From Deltaproteobacteria bacterium (GTDB lineage: Bacteria; Desulfobacterota; BSN033; WVXP01), in the NCBI GenBank assembly GCA_019308905.1, contig JAFDHF010000002.1:1-64000 (forward strand): a stretch of DNA of 64,000 nt, written 5' to 3'. Numbering within the stretch: the first letter of the stretch is position 1; each line of letters begins with the position of its first letter. Positions 25,826 to 34,721 of this stretch are shown here, one piece after another. Made by a program: the position numbers and the translations under genes. The notes under the pieces are model-generated. The model worked only from the letters and a program-made list of their open reading frames with translations, did no database searches and was not told the DNA's origin.

Positions 25826-26203
25826 GTGGAGTTTCCTGACTTTTGGAAAACCCCCTTGCCTCCGAGCGACATTGCGGAAGCGGTGGGGTACCCGTCAAGG
25901 GTGAGCGGGGAGGGGAAAGGTCGTGTTCGTGATTCGTGGGTCGTGTTCGTGATTCGTGTTCGTGATTCGTGTTCGTGATTCGTGTTCGTGAGTCGTGTTC
26001 GTGATTCGTGGGTCGTGTTCGTGGGTCGTGAGTCGTGTTCGTGGGGAAGGGGCAGGAACCTGCCCACCCGCGAACCCTGATAGGGTCACCCCGTGAGCCC
26101 AGGAGCGAGGGGATAAGGGTGTTCTCCTGTGAAAACGGAAAAAATCGCGAAATCATATACTTGCAAGAATCCTAGGCCCAGATGGGTGTCTCAGACGCAA
26201 CAC
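25826..26203 (-). repeat. Dispersed MITE-like repeat, copy B (longest, with tandem core)
   Basis: This copy starts at 25826 with an intact 13-bp terminal repeat GTGGAGTTTCCTG. It then follows copy A block for block in reverse orientation: the GAAAACCCCCTTGCC, TTGCGGAAGCGG and GGGTACCC blocks, a 122-bp array of TTCGTGA/TCGTG units (25921-26043), GGAAGGGGCAGGAACC, the CCCAGGAGCGAGGGG block and CTTGCAAGAATCCT. The far terminal repeat is decayed (CTCAGACGCAACAC near 26190-26203). It fills most of the 566-bp divergent gap between the FHA gene and rimO. Apparent peptides of repeated Thr-Asn-His-Glu in this array are an artefact. Confidence 0.85.
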
Positions 26204-26260
26204 GGGCTGGTCGACCTGAGTGGGGAGTGGGCCCTCGTTTTCTCCCCCGGATCGTTCAGG

Positions 26261-26266
26261 TATAAT
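26261..26266 (+). promoter_or_regulatory. Perfect -10 box (TATAAT) immediately before rimO
   Basis: TATAAT ends 7 bp before the rimO ATG. If used, transcription would start at or next to the ATG, giving a leaderless mRNA. No convincing -35 is present (TTTTCT at about the right spacing), so this may be chance. Confidence 0.3.
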
Positions 26267-26273
26267 TAGGATC

Positions 26274-27632
26274 ATGAAAAAGGAATCGGTCTGCCTCATA
26301 AGCCTGGGATGCCCGAAGAACCAGGTCGACTCAGAGGTCATGCTCGGCCTCCTGGTCAAAAGGGGCTACACCATCAGTCCGAACCCTGCCCAGGCGGACA
26401 TTATCCTGATCAATACCTGCTCATTCATAACAGAAGCAACACAGGAGGCTCTCGAGACTGTCCTGGAGGCCGTGGACCTGAAGCGGGTTGGCTCGTGCCG
26501 AAGGGTTGTTGTAACCGGCTGTCTCGCCCAGCGCTATGGTGCGGAGTTGGCCGGGGAGTTACCCGAGGTCGACCTGTTCCTTGGAACCGACCAGTTTCCC
26601 CGGATCGTGGACTTCCTTGAGTCGAGCTTAGATCAGGACAGGCGGGTGTATACCGGGAGAACCTCTTTCCTCTATGACCATACGGTGCCTCGTATTCTGT
26701 CCGGACCGTCCTACCACGCCTACATAAAGATCGCAGAGGGTTGCTCCAGGTCGTGTTCCTTCTGCATCGTTCCCAGCCTGAGAGGAAGCTTCCGGAGTCG
26801 CCCCATTGCTTCCATCCACGAGGAAGCAAGGCTGCTTGCCGCCCAGGGGGTCAAGGAGATCGATCTCGTCGCCCAGGACACCACTGCCTATGGAGAGGAT
26901 CTCCGTGATGGAACCACCTTGGCCGGCCTCCTGGAAAGCCTATGCTCCCTTGAAGGGCTCGCCTGGATCCGTCTGCTCTATGCTTTTCCGGACCGGATCG
27001 ATTCAGCCCTTCTCAGCCGGATTCTTGAATCCGATAAAATCTGCAAGTACATCGATCTGCCCCTCCAGCACGTCAGTGACGGGATCCTGAGGGCCATGGG
27101 GCGGCCCGGCAGCCGCAGATCCCTGGAGGCCCTTATCGCCAGGATCAGGGAAGAAATCCCTGGAGTCTGCCTGAGAACCACCCTCATGGTAGGGTTTCCC
27201 GGTGAGACGGAGGCCGATTTTTCGGAGCTCGCCGATTGGGTGGAGAAGACCCGCTTCGAGAGGCTTGGGGTGTTCCAATTCTCCCCGGAGGAGGGGACCC
27301 GGGCGGCCACCATGAAGGGACAGGTGTCCGAACCCGTAAAGAGGAGACGCTTTGAAAATCTCATGGAACTCCAGCAGCGGATCTCCCTGGAGCACAACCG
27401 CAGCCTCGTGGGCAAGACCGTTCCCGTGCTGGTGGAGGGCCGACTGGGAGACAGCGGGATACTGCGCGGGCGCATGGCGACCCAGGCGCCCGAGATCGAC
27501 GGCCAGGTTCTGATTACCAGGGGAACCGCTTCTCCCGGCGAGATCCTGGAAGTGCGCATCACCAAGGCCCTTCCCTACGACCTGGAAGGGGAGATTCCCT
27601 CGGGGAACGATCCCGGCGGCCGGCTTGCTTGA
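26274..27632 (+). CDS. rimO: Ribosomal protein uS12 methylthiotransferase RimO
   Basis: This 452-residue radical SAM enzyme adds a methylthio group to an Asp of ribosomal protein S12. The N-terminal UPF0004 domain supplies three cluster Cys (LGCPKNQVDSE, INTCSFI, TGCLAQRYG). The radical SAM motif is CSRSCSFC, and a C-terminal TRAM domain starts near residue 375 (GKTVPVLVEG). The ATG at 26274 is chosen because the conserved N-terminus VCLISLGCPKN begins there; AGG sits four bases upstream. The frame is open further upstream without similarity. Confidence 0.95.
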   Translation: MKKESVCLISLGCPKNQVDSEVMLGLLVKRGYTISPNPAQADIILINTCSFITEATQEALETVLEAVDLKRVGSCRRVVVTGCLAQRYGAELAGELPEVDLFLGTDQFPRIVDFLESSLDQDRRVYTGRTSFLYDHTVPRILSGPSYHAYIKIAEGCSRSCSFCIVPSLRGSFRSRPIASIHEEARLLAAQGVKEIDLVAQDTTAYGEDLRDGTTLAGLLESLCSLEGLAWIRLLYAFPDRIDSALLSRILESDKICKYIDLPLQHVSDGILRAMGRPGSRRSLEALIARIREEIPGVCLRTTLMVGFPGETEADFSELADWVEKTRFERLGVFQFSPEEGTRAATMKGQVSEPVKRRRFENLMELQQRISLEHNRSLVGKTVPVLVEGRLGDSGILRGRMATQAPEIDGQVLITRGTASPGEILEVRITKALPYDLEGEIPSGNDPGGRLA

Positions 27633-27662
27633 CGCCTCTGAAAGAATGGGGTAACTATTGTT

Positions 27663-27687
27663 CCACACACCGCCCGGCACTGTGTGG
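27663..27687 (+). other. Perfect inverted repeat after rimO
   Basis: CCACACA and TGTGTGG form a 7-bp stem with an 11-base loop in the rimO-lysS gap. There is no U-run. It could be a weak terminator or an operator; neither is shown. Confidence 0.35.
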
Positions 27688-27770
27688 GAGGCGACCAGCC
27701 ACGTCCATACCGACCATCTTTGTGAGACGGCGGGCAATTCTCAATCACACCACCTGGAAAGGAAGGAACC

Positions 27771-29261
27771 GTGGAGGAGCAGAGCCAACTGCGCATGCAA
27801 AGGCTGGAAAAGATCCGACAGATGCGGGAGGAGGGTATAGAGCTTTTCCCAAATGACTTCAAGGTGAAACACCAGGCTCGTGACATCCTGAAGATCTACG
27901 GTTCCCAGGACCAGTCCGCACTTGAGAAAGTGGACGAAACCTTTGTCCTTGCCGGGCGGATCATGGCGATAAGGCAGTTCGGCAAGGCATCCTTCTTCCA
28001 CTTGCAGGATAGAACGGCCAGGATCCAGGCCTATATCCAGAGGGACAAGGTCGGCTCCGATACATACACCCTTTTCAGGAGACTCGATGTGGGGGATTTC
28101 GTGGGGATCACGGGGAGAGTCTTCCGTACCAAGACAGGGGAGCTCACCGTAGCCGTCGAGTCTCTCCGTCTCCTGGCAAAGTCTGTCAGGCCTCTGCCTG
28201 AGAAATTCCACAAGCTCAGAGATACGGAGACCCGATACCGCCAGCGATATGTGGATCTCCTGGTCAACCCGGATGTGAGGGAGGTTTTCATAAAGAGAGC
28301 CCGGATCGTACAGACCCTCCGATCTTTCCTGAACGAGCGGGAGTTTCTAGAAGTGGAAACGCCCATGATGCAGCCCATCCCGGGAGGAGCCACGGCTCGT
28401 CCTTTTCGGACCTATCACAACGCACTCGGCATGGAACTCTTCCTCAGGATCGCCCCGGAACTCTATCTCAAACGTCTTGTGGTGGGCGGCTTGGAACGTG
28501 TTTATGAGATCAATCGTAATTTTCGGAACGAGGGGATCTCGACCCAGCATAATCCCGAGTTCACCATGCTCGAGTTATACATGAGTTATGCCACCTACGA
28601 GGACCTCATGGATCTCACAGAGGAGATGATCAGCCACGCATGCCGGGAGATACTGGGTGAAAGGCCTCTGGTCTATCAGGGGAAGACCATAGATATCACG
28701 AGACCCTGGCGGAGGCTCACCGTCGGCGAGGCGATCACCCGGTACGCCGGGGTCGAACCTTCCGTCCTTACAGACAGGGAGAGGGCCATGGAGGCTGCGG
28801 TGAGACTGGGATGCAATGTGACCGAGAAGATGGGATTGGGTAAGATCATCACCCAGATGTTGGATCATCTCGTGGAACCCCATCTCGTGCAACCTACATT
28901 TGTCACCAGCTTCCCCACCGAGGTCTCACCCCTTTCGAGAAGAAACGACGCGAACCCTGAGGTGGTCGACCGGTTTGAGCTGTACATGGCAGCCAGAGAG
29001 ATCGTCAACGGATTCTCGGAACTGAACGATCCCTTCGATCAGAGAGAACGCTTCCGCCTCCAGGTCGAGCAGAGGGAAGCAGGGGACGAGGAGGCGCACC
29101 TCATGGACGAGGACTATATTCGGGCCCTTGAATACGGTATGCCTCCCACGGCGGGGCTCGGCCTCGGCGTTGACCGGCTCGTCATGATAATCTGCGATGT
29201 ACCCTCCATAAGAGACGTGATCCTCTTCCCCCATCTCCGGCCGGAGAAAAGCCGCTGCTGA
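27771..29261 (+). CDS. lysS: Lysyl-tRNA synthetase, class II
   Basis: This 496-residue homodimeric enzyme charges tRNA-Lys. An N-terminal OB-fold anticodon-binding domain (about residues 55-165, [19 protein letters not shown]) is followed by the class II catalytic core. Motif 2 is [18 protein letters not shown] and motif 3 is [11 protein letters not shown]. The size matches bacterial LysS. The start is GTG with AAAGGAAGGA upstream. It is followed 13 bp later by lolC/E, so charging and lipoprotein-export genes share a transcript, an arrangement common in proteobacteria. Confidence 0.97.
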   Translation: MEEQSQLRMQRLEKIRQMREEGIELFPNDFKVKHQARDILKIYGSQDQSALEKVDETFVLAGRIMAIRQFGKASFFHLQDRTARIQAYIQRDKVGSDTYTLFRRLDVGDFVGITGRVFRTKTGELTVAVESLRLLAKSVRPLPEKFHKLRDTETRYRQRYVDLLVNPDVREVFIKRARIVQTLRSFLNEREFLEVETPMMQPIPGGATARPFRTYHNALGMELFLRIAPELYLKRLVVGGLERVYEINRNFRNEGISTQHNPEFTMLELYMSYATYEDLMDLTEEMISHACREILGERPLVYQGKTIDITRPWRRLTVGEAITRYAGVEPSVLTDRERAMEAAVRLGCNVTEKMGLGKIITQMLDHLVEPHLVQPTFVTSFPTEVSPLSRRNDANPEVVDRFELYMAAREIVNGFSELNDPFDQRERFRLQVEQREAGDEEAHLMDEDYIRALEYGMPPTAGLGLGVDRLVMIICDVPSIRDVILFPHLRPEKSRC

Positions 29262-29274
29262 ATGTGAGGAGTCG

Positions 29275-30522
29275 ATGGCCTACGAGGGATTCATCAGTCT
29301 TCGACATCTGAAGGCTAAACGGAAGCAGTTCTTCATCTCACTGATTACCCTCCTTTCCATTCTTGGAGTCGCCGTCGGTGTAATGGCCCTTATCGTGGTT
29401 CTGGCCGTAATGACGGGTTTCGAAGAGGACATCACCTCAAAAATCGTCGGCATGACCGCCCATGTCGTGGTTCGCAAGCATGGAGGGACGGGGCTGGACA
29501 ACTACCGGGCCGTTACGAGACGGATCCAAGGTATAGAGGGGGTGGTTGCCGCTACTCCCTTCATCTTCAATCAGGTGATGCTGACAACGGAGTCAGGTAT
29601 CACCGGAGCCGTGCTGAGAGGAATAGATCCTGACACGATCGGGCGGGTAACCTCGCTGGTTCAAAACATCAGCCGCGGATCTGTCCAGGCCCTGAAAACC
29701 GAGGACCCGCCTGGAATCATCGTGGGAAGCGAGTTATCAAAGACCCTGGGACTTTCCCCCGGGCGATGGGTCAACGTGGTGACCCCTCTGGGTACCATGA
29801 CTCCTCTGGGCATGGCCCCCAAACGCCAGAGGTTCAAGGTGGTGGGCATTTTCGCCTCGGGTTACTACGAATACGATACCTCATTCGCCTATGTCTCCAT
29901 ACCCGCCGCCCAGAGGTTCTTCAGCATGCCGGACGTGGTCACCGGCATTGAGGTCAAGGTGGAAGACGTCTACAAGGCGAGGGAGGTCGCCTCAAGGATC
30001 CAGAGGACCCTCGGATTCCCTTTCTGGACCATGGACTGGATGAGCATGAACCGGAACTTCTTCAAGGCCCTCAAGATGGAGAGAATCGTCATGTTCGTCA
30101 TCCTTACCCTGATAGTCTTCGTGGCGGCTCTCGCCATCGTAACCACTCTGATCATGGTGGTCATGGAAAAGACCAGGGACATAGCCATCCTCAAATCGAT
30201 GGGGGCCACCACATCGAGCGTCATGAAGATCTTCGTTTACGAAGGACTCATCATCGGCGTGGTGGGTACCGTCCTGGGAACGGTCCTAGGCCTTCTCGTG
30301 GCTTACAACCTGGAATCCATCACCCAGTTTCTCGAGGGGGTGTTCCGGTTCAAGTTCCTTCCAGGCGACGTCTACTATATCAGCGAGCTTCCCTCCACGG
30401 TCCGTTTCACCGACGTGCTTCTCATCGACGGGATTGCCATCCTCCTGAGTTTTCTGGCGACCCTCTATCCATCCTGGAAGGGAGCGAAATTGGACCCTGC
30501 CGAGGCTCTGAGATACGAGTAA
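29275..30522 (+). CDS. Lipoprotein-releasing ABC transporter permease (LolC/LolE family)
   Basis: This 415-residue inner-membrane protein has the MacB/FtsX layout: TM1 near residues 20-45 (LLSILGVAVGVMALIVVLAV), a periplasmic domain of about 200 residues, and three C-terminal TMs (IVMFVILTLIVFVAALAIV and two more). The conserved MEKTRDIAILKSMGAT loop couples to the ATPase. It releases outer-membrane lipoproteins to a carrier. Only one LolC/E gene is present beside lolD, so the permease is probably a homodimer, as in other lineages with a single permease gene. Ribosome site GTGAGGAG. Confidence 0.93.
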   Translation: MAYEGFISLRHLKAKRKQFFISLITLLSILGVAVGVMALIVVLAVMTGFEEDITSKIVGMTAHVVVRKHGGTGLDNYRAVTRRIQGIEGVVAATPFIFNQVMLTTESGITGAVLRGIDPDTIGRVTSLVQNISRGSVQALKTEDPPGIIVGSELSKTLGLSPGRWVNVVTPLGTMTPLGMAPKRQRFKVVGIFASGYYEYDTSFAYVSIPAAQRFFSMPDVVTGIEVKVEDVYKAREVASRIQRTLGFPFWTMDWMSMNRNFFKALKMERIVMFVILTLIVFVAALAIVTTLIMVVMEKTRDIAILKSMGATTSSVMKIFVYEGLIIGVVGTVLGTVLGLLVAYNLESITQFLEGVFRFKFLPGDVYYISELPSTVRFTDVLLIDGIAILLSFLATLYPSWKGAKLDPAEALRYE

Positions 30523-30604
30523 CCGGTCCGGCTCGGCAGCGGTTGGGTGCAGCACATCGGAAGGCCTCAGAAACGAATCGAGAGAGTGAGCAGGGGGCAA
30601 CGGG

Positions 30605-31282
30605 TTGTCCGAGATAAGAGTCGAAAACCTGGCAAAGTATTACAGGCAGGGAGCCAGAACCGTGGAGGCTCTCCGTGGCGTGGACTGTGTCTTTGAACCG
30701 GGGCAGTCGGTAGCCATCGTAGGGCCTTCTGGAGCCGGTAAGACGACATTCATCCACATCCTTGGGACCATCGACAGGCCCTCGGGCGGCAGGGTCCTCT
30801 ACGACGGGCGTGATGTTTTCACCATGGGAGAGAGAGACCTGGCCCGGTTTCGCAACCGAACGGTGGGGTTTGTTTTTCAGTTCCACCACCTGCTGCCGGA
30901 ATTCACAGCCCTCGAGAATACGATGATGCCCGCCCTTATCCATGGAATGCAGAAGAGGGAGGCCAGAGACCGTGCCCGGATAATGTTGAAGCGGGTGGGC
31001 CTCGCCGACCGGATGACCCACAAGCCCGGGGAGCTGTCCGGTGGAGAACAGCAACGAGTAGCGGTGGCGCGTTCTCTGATTCTCGAACCCGAGGTTCTCC
31101 TGGCAGACGAACCCACGGGCAACCTGGATAGAGAAACAGGGGAAGGTGTTTATCGGCTTCTCGAGAAGATGAACGAAGAGAGGGGGATCACACTGATCAT
31201 CGTGACCCATAACGAAGAGATCGCCGATCGTCTGCCGAGAAGGATCCGCCTTGTGGACGGTAGGATCGTCCGGGAGGGATAG
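30605..31282 (+). CDS. lolD: Lipoprotein-releasing ABC transporter ATP-binding protein LolD
   Basis: This 225-residue ABC ATPase drives the adjacent LolC/E permease. Walker A is [12 protein letters not shown], the signature [15 protein letters not shown] and Walker [13 protein letters not shown], with the H-loop in [12 protein letters not shown]. The start is a TTG with a GAGCAGGGGG site upstream; the conserved N-terminus begins at once ([13 protein letters not shown]). It ends just before a terminator-like hairpin and repeat copy A. Confidence 0.95.
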   Translation: MSEIRVENLAKYYRQGARTVEALRGVDCVFEPGQSVAIVGPSGAGKTTFIHILGTIDRPSGGRVLYDGRDVFTMGERDLARFRNRTVGFVFQFHHLLPEFTALENTMMPALIHGMQKREARDRARIMLKRVGLADRMTHKPGELSGGEQQRVAVARSLILEPEVLLADEPTGNLDRETGEGVYRLLEKMNEERGITLIIVTHNEEIADRLPRRIRLVDGRIVREG

Positions 31283-31288
31283 GGGGTT

Positions 31289-31310
31289 CCCCTGTTTTGA
31301 GGACCAGGGG
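31289..31310 (+). terminator. Terminator-like hairpin after lolD
   Basis: CCCCTG and CAGGGG form a 6-bp stem with a 10-base loop starting 7 bp after the lolD stop, followed by GTTTCC. The U-run is short, so efficiency is doubtful. It may separate the lysS-lol transcript from the bamA operon. Confidence 0.4.
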
Positions 31311-31397
31311 GTTTCCGTTGAGAATCCGGAAGCGCCCTCGGAGACCGGGTGGTTTGAGGCAGGTGCTTCAAGAAGCAGTGGAATCCTCCCTGGAGGG

Positions 31398-31405
31398 ACC
31401 ATTTA
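31398..31405 (+). repeat. 8-bp direct repeat, left flank of repeat copy A (target-site duplication)
   Basis: ACCATTTA abuts the left terminal inverted repeat of copy A. The identical octamer abuts the right end (31712-31719). An exact match at both borders is the expected mark of transposition. Confidence 0.8.
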
Positions 31406-31711
31406 GTGGAGTTTCCTGAGTTTTCGGCCGAGGATTCTTGCAGGTATATGACTTCACGGTTTTTTCTGTCTTGGCAGGAGGACACCCTCGTCCCCTCGCT
31501 CCTGGGCTCACGCGGTGACCTTATCAAGGTTCGCGGGTGGGCAGTTCCTGCCCCTTCCCCGGGAACACGAATCACGAACGCGACTCACGAATCACGAACA
31601 CGAATCACGAACACGACCTTTCCCCTCCCCGCTCACCCTTGATGGGTACCCCACCGCTTCCGCAATGTCGCTCGGAGGGAAGGGTGTTCTCCAAAGCGCA
31701 GGAAACTCCAC
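31406..31711 (+). mobile_element. MITE-like element, copy A (complete, 306 bp)
   Basis: This is the type copy of the dispersed repeat. It begins GTGGAGTTTCCTG and ends with the exact reverse complement CAGGAAACTCCAC, with weaker inverted similarity continuing inward to a GGAGGACACCCT/AAGGGTGTTCTCC pair. Direct 8-bp repeats flank it. Inside lie a 5' block (GAGGATTCTTGCAGGTATATGA), a GCTCCTGGGCTCACG block, a 54-bp array of CACGAA/TCACGAA units (31564-31617) and a GGGTACCCCACCGCTTCCGC block. No transposase or other reading frame of substance is present, so it would have to be moved in trans. It occupies the 518-bp gap between lolD and bamA. Confidence 0.85.
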
Positions 31712-31719
31712 ACCATTTA
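31712..31719 (+). repeat. 8-bp direct repeat, right flank of repeat copy A
   Basis: A second copy of ACCATTTA directly follows the right terminal inverted repeat. Its last four bases form part of the candidate bamA -35 box (TTTACA). Confidence 0.8.
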
Positions 31720-31745
31720 CAAAGAGGTGAGGATCTGTTAATAAT
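31716..31745 (+). promoter_or_regulatory. Probable promoter of the bamA-lpx operon at the edge of repeat copy A
   Basis: TTTACA (31716-31721), an 18-bp spacer and AATAAT (31740-31745) match the sigma-70 consensus 5/6 and 5/6, about 55 bp before the bamA start. The -35 overlaps the right target-site duplication, so insertion of the element replaced whatever lay upstream of this promoter. Confidence 0.5.
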
Positions 31746-31800
31746 CCGAAACTCCAGAGACCCACAACAGGATGATTGCACGAAAATCCGTCCGTGAATC

Positions 31801-34074
31801 ATGAACAAGGGATTGAAACTCCTCGGGATCTTCTCGATCGTGGTGGTCTTGGTCTGCTTGGGAGGCACGGCCGCATCTGGAACCGACAGAGTGGTGGCCA
31901 AGGTGCGGGTCCTGGGGAACGAAAAGATCGAATCCTCTGCCATTCTGGATCAGGTAGAGACCAAAGAAGGAGATCTGCTGTCTACCTCCACCCTTCGAGA
32001 GGACATACGGAGAATCTACAAGATGGGCTACTTCACCGATGTTCAGGTGGACGTCAAGGAGACAACGGCAGGATCGGTGGTGACATTCGTGGTTCTGGAA
32101 AAACCCTCCATCGGACGGGTCCTGATTTCAGGAAACGAAAAGATCGAGACCGACAAGATCCGAGAGAAGATCGATATCCCCCTTCATTCCATCGTAAAAA
32201 CCGACAAGATCCAGCAGATAATCGAAGCCATAAACAAGCTCTATCTTTCCAAGGGGTACTACGGGGCTCAGGTCTCCTACAATATTCAGCCCCTGCAGAA
32301 GAACGAAGTCTCCCTTGAGATAAAGATCAAGGAGGGAAAGAAGGCCTGGATACGCAAGATCGTGTTCAAGGGAAACGAGCACATAAGTTCCCGCAAGCTC
32401 CGCCGGAAGATGCATACCAAGAAGCGGGGGCTCCTCTCTCTGATAAAGGGAGGCGGGTACCTGGACGAGGACATCCTCAACAACGATGTGGAGATCCTCA
32501 AGGGCTTCTATTATGACGAGGGGTATCTCCAGGTCAAGGTAGAGAAACCCCAGGTGATTGTGGGCAGAAAGGGAAAGGCCATTACCGTTCAAATCACCAT
32601 CCACGAGGGCTCACAGTTCAAGACCGGAACCATCGACTTCGAAGGCGATATCCTGACGACCAAGGAAGACCTGTTCAAGCTTCTCAAGACAAAGACGGGA
32701 ACCGTCTATCGGAACGTGCAGGTCCAGCAGGACATGTTGAAGCTGACCGACCTATACGCCGACCAAGGATACGCCAATGTGGAGATCCGCCCCCTCGTCA
32801 GACTGGACCAGGAGACGAACACGGTTAATCTGACCTTCAAGATCGACAAGGGCAAGAAGGTCTATTTCGAGCGCATAACCATCGTGGGGAACGATAAGAC
32901 ACGGGACAAGGTCATTCGGAGAGAGCTTCGCTTCGGCGAGGGGGATCTCTATACGTCCACCGGGATGAAGAGAAGCCGCCAACGACTCAAGATGACCGGC
33001 TATTTCAAGGATGTCGAGTTCGCGACATCCAAGGGGTCGAGGGACGACAAGCTCGATCTTCAAATAAAGGTCGAAGAGGCACCTACTGGTTCTGTCTCTG
33101 CAGGTGTAGGTTACAGCATCAAGGACCAGTTTGTCATCCAGGGATCCATCGCAGAAAGGAATCTCTTTGGCCTCGGCTATAAGTTCATTCTCGACGGTTC
33201 CATCGGGGGACAGACCGGCAGGTTCAGAGTCGGCTTCACCGATCCCTGGTTCTTGGGATATCCTGTTCTGGCCGGGGTCGATGTCTACTCCTCAGAGGAC
33301 ACCTTCCTTACCTCCTACAGCACAAAGATCCGCGGTGTCCGTTTCCGTCTCGGTAAAGACCTGGGAGAGTATCTTCGGGGGAGAGTGACATACACCTTTG
33401 AGAACGTGGATGTGTTCGATGTGGCCGAGGACGCTCCAAGGTTCATAAAGGAACAGGAGGGGGTGAGGGATTCGAGCATTCTCGGATTCACCCTTTCGAT
33501 GGACAAGCGGGACGACTTCTATTTCCCCACCAAGGGAGGGATCTATCGACTCGAAATGGCCAATTCCGGCGGCATTCTTGGAGGCAACACGAACTTCTAT
33601 CGGACCGTGGGTGAGTTCCAGCAGTACTATCCCCTACTCTGGAAGTTCATCGCCCACGGGAGAATCCTGCTAGGGTTGATAAACGGCTACGGTGGGGATG
33701 ACGTGCCGATTTGGGAGCGTTTCTTCATCGGCGGTATCAGAACCATCCGTGGTTTCGATTACGGAGAGGCGGGGCCAAAAGACGAAAGCGGGGAGGTGAT
33801 CGGCTCCACAAGGGAGATCGCCACGAATCTCGAGCTCCTCTTCCCTCTGAGCAAGGAGATGGGGCTGCGGGGTGTGGTCTTTTTCGATGTGGGCAAGGGA
33901 TTCGACTCGATCGACGGCGATTTCCCTCTCCTCCCCTTGCGGACCAGTGCCGGCTTCGGGATCCGCTGGTTGACCCCCATGGGGCCCATGACGGTCGACT
34001 ACGGAATCAACCTGAGCCCCGAACCGGGCGAGAGGAGAACAAAAGTTCATTTCTTTCTGGGAGGAACCTTCTGA
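31801..34074 (+). CDS. bamA: Outer-membrane protein assembly factor BamA
   Basis: This 757-residue outer-membrane protein inserts beta-barrels. A signal peptide (residues 1-27, GIFSIVVVLVCLGGTAAS) precedes five POTRA domains (about 28-420; the first begins RVVAKVRVLGNEKIESSAIL). A 16-strand barrel follows, with the lid-loop motif RGFDYGEAGP where E. coli has VRGF, and the final barrel strand ends in Phe. It heads a long operon with skp and the lipid A genes. The ribosome site is weak. Confidence 0.96.
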   Translation: MNKGLKLLGIFSIVVVLVCLGGTAASGTDRVVAKVRVLGNEKIESSAILDQVETKEGDLLSTSTLREDIRRIYKMGYFTDVQVDVKETTAGSVVTFVVLEKPSIGRVLISGNEKIETDKIREKIDIPLHSIVKTDKIQQIIEAINKLYLSKGYYGAQVSYNIQPLQKNEVSLEIKIKEGKKAWIRKIVFKGNEHISSRKLRRKMHTKKRGLLSLIKGGGYLDEDILNNDVEILKGFYYDEGYLQVKVEKPQVIVGRKGKAITVQITIHEGSQFKTGTIDFEGDILTTKEDLFKLLKTKTGTVYRNVQVQQDMLKLTDLYADQGYANVEIRPLVRLDQETNTVNLTFKIDKGKKVYFERITIVGNDKTRDKVIRRELRFGEGDLYTSTGMKRSRQRLKMTGYFKDVEFATSKGSRDDKLDLQIKVEEAPTGSVSAGVGYSIKDQFVIQGSIAERNLFGLGYKFILDGSIGGQTGRFRVGFTDPWFLGYPVLAGVDVYSSEDTFLTSYSTKIRGVRFRLGKDLGEYLRGRVTYTFENVDVFDVAEDAPRFIKEQEGVRDSSILGFTLSMDKRDDFYFPTKGGIYRLEMANSGGILGGNTNFYRTVGEFQQYYPLLWKFIAHGRILLGLINGYGGDDVPIWERFFIGGIRTIRGFDYGEAGPKDESGEVIGSTREIATNLELLFPLSKEMGLRGVVFFDVGKGFDSIDGDFPLLPLRTSAGFGIRWLTPMGPMTVDYGINLSPEPGERRTKVHFFLGGTF

Positions 34075-34156
34075 TCGGGTCCTCCACGGCGGACTTGAGA
34101 GGCGATCCGACAAGAGAGGGATTTCTCCTATACACGGACGGAAACGGAGGGGTGAT

Positions 34157-34711
34157 ATGAAGAAGGCAATCCTGGTTGGAATGGTCGGCTCTCTTGTCTG
34201 TCTCGGCGCACTCGTCTCGGCGGCAGAGGTGAAGATCGGTTATGTCAACCTCAGGCAGGTCAAGGAGACCCAAGAGTGGAAACGACTGGAGGCCGTTTTT
34301 CAGACCGAGGTGAACAAATCACAGATCGAAGTCGAGCAGAGAAAGAGGGAACTCGAGAAGGCGGCCCTCCAGTACCAGCGTCAGAAGGCCATGCTCAGCG
34401 AGGAGACCCGGCGGGAAAAGGAGAGGGAACTCCAGAAGCGGAAGATCGAGTTCCAGCTGTGGGCACAGGAACGCCAGCAGACACTGGAGCGGAAAAGGGA
34501 TCAGATGTCCCAGCAGATCTGGTCAAGGGTCAAAGAGGTGGTTGAAAAAATCGCAAGAAAGAAGCATCTTACCCTGGTGATCGATTACAACCCCGCTCCC
34601 TCCAAAGCGACGGAGAACTTCGAGAAGGGATTCGTCTATCTTGCTCCCCAGACGGATATTACAGAAGAGGTGATCAAGGAGCTGAACACCATTTTCGAAG
34701 GCAAGACATGA
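34157..34711 (+). CDS. skp: Periplasmic chaperone Skp/OmpH
   Basis: This 184-residue protein has a signal peptide (VGMVGSLVCLGALVSAAEV) and then a highly charged helical coiled coil from about residue 40 to 135, rich in Glu, Arg, Gln and Lys. It ends DITEEVIKELN. This is the OmpH/Skp fold, a trimer whose helical arms hold unfolded outer-membrane proteins. Its place between bamA and lpxD is standard. ATG with GGAGGGGTGA. Confidence 0.92.
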   Translation: MKKAILVGMVGSLVCLGALVSAAEVKIGYVNLRQVKETQEWKRLEAVFQTEVNKSQIEVEQRKRELEKAALQYQRQKAMLSEETRREKERELQKRKIEFQLWAQERQQTLERKRDQMSQQIWSRVKEVVEKIARKKHLTLVIDYNPAPSKATENFEKGFVYLAPQTDITEEVIKELNTIFEGKT

Positions 34712-34721
34712 GGGACGAATC

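Noticed and set aside
25921-26043. CRISPR array
   Set aside because: The units are only 6/7 bp with no unique spacers, and there are no cas genes.
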